Positions 63,507 to 64,000 of a stretch of 64,000 nt of DNA are shown piece after piece. The translations under genes were made by a program, and so were the position numbers. Each line of letters opens with the position of its first letter. Within the stretch, counting starts at the first letter, position 1. The stretch covers positions 1,674,001 through 1,738,000 of the forward strand of contig NZ_CP133190.1 in assembly GCF_030913705.1 (NCBI RefSeq), given 5' to 3'. This DNA comes from Anaerocolumna sp. MB42-C2 (GTDB taxonomy: Bacteria > Bacillota > Clostridia > Lachnospirales > Lachnospiraceae). The notes beneath the pieces were generated by a model that had not been told where the DNA came from, searched no databases, and saw only the letters and a list, made by a program, of their open reading frames with translations.

Positions 63507-64000
63507 TAATTTGATTCCTCCTTAATTTGTATATTTAATAAATGGCAGCGGCATTTTTGCACAGGGTCCCCATCAATGCTTGTAAGCTCCGGTTCCCTAA
63601 TTCTGCAAATGTCCATAACATATTGACACCGTGGTGCAAATTTACAGCCTTTTGGCATAACGGAAAGATCCGGAACATTGCCGGGGATGGAGGGCAGTGT
63701 GGTTACCTTAGAACCTAATTTTGGTACCGATGCAATTAATCCTTTGGTATAAGGATGTCTCGGATTTGCAAATAATTCATTCACCGGGGCTTCCTCCACA
63801 ATAGATCCGGCATACATTACAATAACTCTGGAACACATCTCAGCCACAACACCTAAATCATGGGTAATTAATAATATTCCGGTATTTTTTTCTTTTCTGA
63901 TCATAAGCATTAAATCCAGAATCTGTGCCTGGATTGTAACATCTAAAGCAGTTGTTGGTTCATCTGCAATTAAAAGCTTTGGATCACAGGACATGGCCAT
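63506..64000 (-). CDS. dppD: Dipeptide/oligopeptide ABC transporter ATPase DppD, 5' end outside window
   Basis: Only the C-terminal 164 residues are visible. They start just before Walker B ([13 protein letters not shown]) and include [28 protein letters not shown]. The peptide-transporter tail reads LFANPRHPYTKGLIASVPKLG, then FAPRCQYVMDICRIREPE with the Cys cluster. The Met at the edge is internal, not a start. It precedes dppF by a one-base overlap. The permease and binding-protein genes, if present, would lie further right. Confidence 0.93.
   Translation of the reverse strand: MAMSCDPKLLIADEPTTALDVTIQAQILDLMLMIRKEKNTGILLITHDLGVVAEMCSRVIVMYAGSIVEEAPVNELFANPRHPYTKGLIASVPKLGSKVTTLPSIPGNVPDLSVMPKGCKFAPRCQYVMDICRIREPELTSIDGDPVQKCRCHLLNIQIKEESN

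Noticed and set aside
1..64000. tRNA, rRNA or CRISPR loci
   Set aside because: No tRNA-like cloverleaf, rRNA segment or repeat-spacer pattern was seen on either strand while reading the intergenic regions.

Overview
The window is AT-rich, compactly organised and almost entirely minus-strand. It looks like the chromosome of a low-GC anaerobic member of the Clostridia. A Lachnospiraceae-type fermenter is my best guess from the many ABC sugar and peptide importers with lipoprotein binding proteins, the GH35 enzyme, the two-part methionine synthase, the AGGAGG-type ribosome sites and the TTGACA/TATAAT promoters. That placement is inference; no rRNA or tRNA gene is present to confirm it.

Region 1 (1-8.8 kb) is the most unusual. 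A gene for an NMT1/SsuA-like binding lipoprotein is split in two: its 5' part lies at 8390-8613 and a later part at 774-1003. The intervening 7.4 kb starts with a large serine recombinase at one edge and is bordered by a 7-bp direct repeat, GCCGTCA. The cargo is a small unknown protein plus a complete sugar ABC importer (binding lipoprotein, two permeases, no ATPase) and a LacI-type regulator. I read this as an integrative element carrying a carbohydrate-uptake operon.

Region 2 (8.8-24.5 kb) appears to handle murein or other cell-wall peptides: an Opp-type importer (oppABCDF), an L-Ala-D/L-Glu epimerase (YkfB-like), an NlpC/P60 endopeptidase with SH3-like N-terminus (YkfC-like), an M19 dipeptidase, and three class A beta-lactamase-fold hydrolases without signal peptides. 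A small ABC exporter-like pair and a GyrI-like/zinc-ribbon protein sit among them. A 158-bp structured inverted-repeat element lies in front of the dipeptidase gene.

Region 3 (24.5-36.4 kb) holds single genes and small units: a KamA-like radical SAM protein, an HD protein, a membrane-anchored M23 peptidase with a repeated tail, oligoendopeptidase F, a nitroreductase/TetR divergent pair sharing a 14-bp inverted-repeat operator, a MATE exporter, a TipA-like MerR regulator with a 19-bp-spacer promoter, a DJ-1/PfpI protein, and a two-gene ChrA chromate transporter.

Region 4 (36.5-47.2 kb) has a MarR-controlled heterodimeric ABC exporter, then a methionine unit (homocysteine methyltransferase/MTHFR fusion, a metallophosphoesterase, and a cobalamin-dependent methionine synthase).

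Region 5 (47.4-54 kb) is a LacI-controlled beta-galactoside locus: GH35 enzyme, two permeases, a binding lipoprotein, a LacI regulator and two matching operators. Region 6 (54-64 kb) contains a DUF2500-like protein, a PutP Na+/proline symporter, a 48-residue protein, a large cytoplasmic transglutaminase-like protein, CutC, a leucyl aminopeptidase, a DeoR regulator, and the two ATPases of a second peptide importer, cut by the window end.
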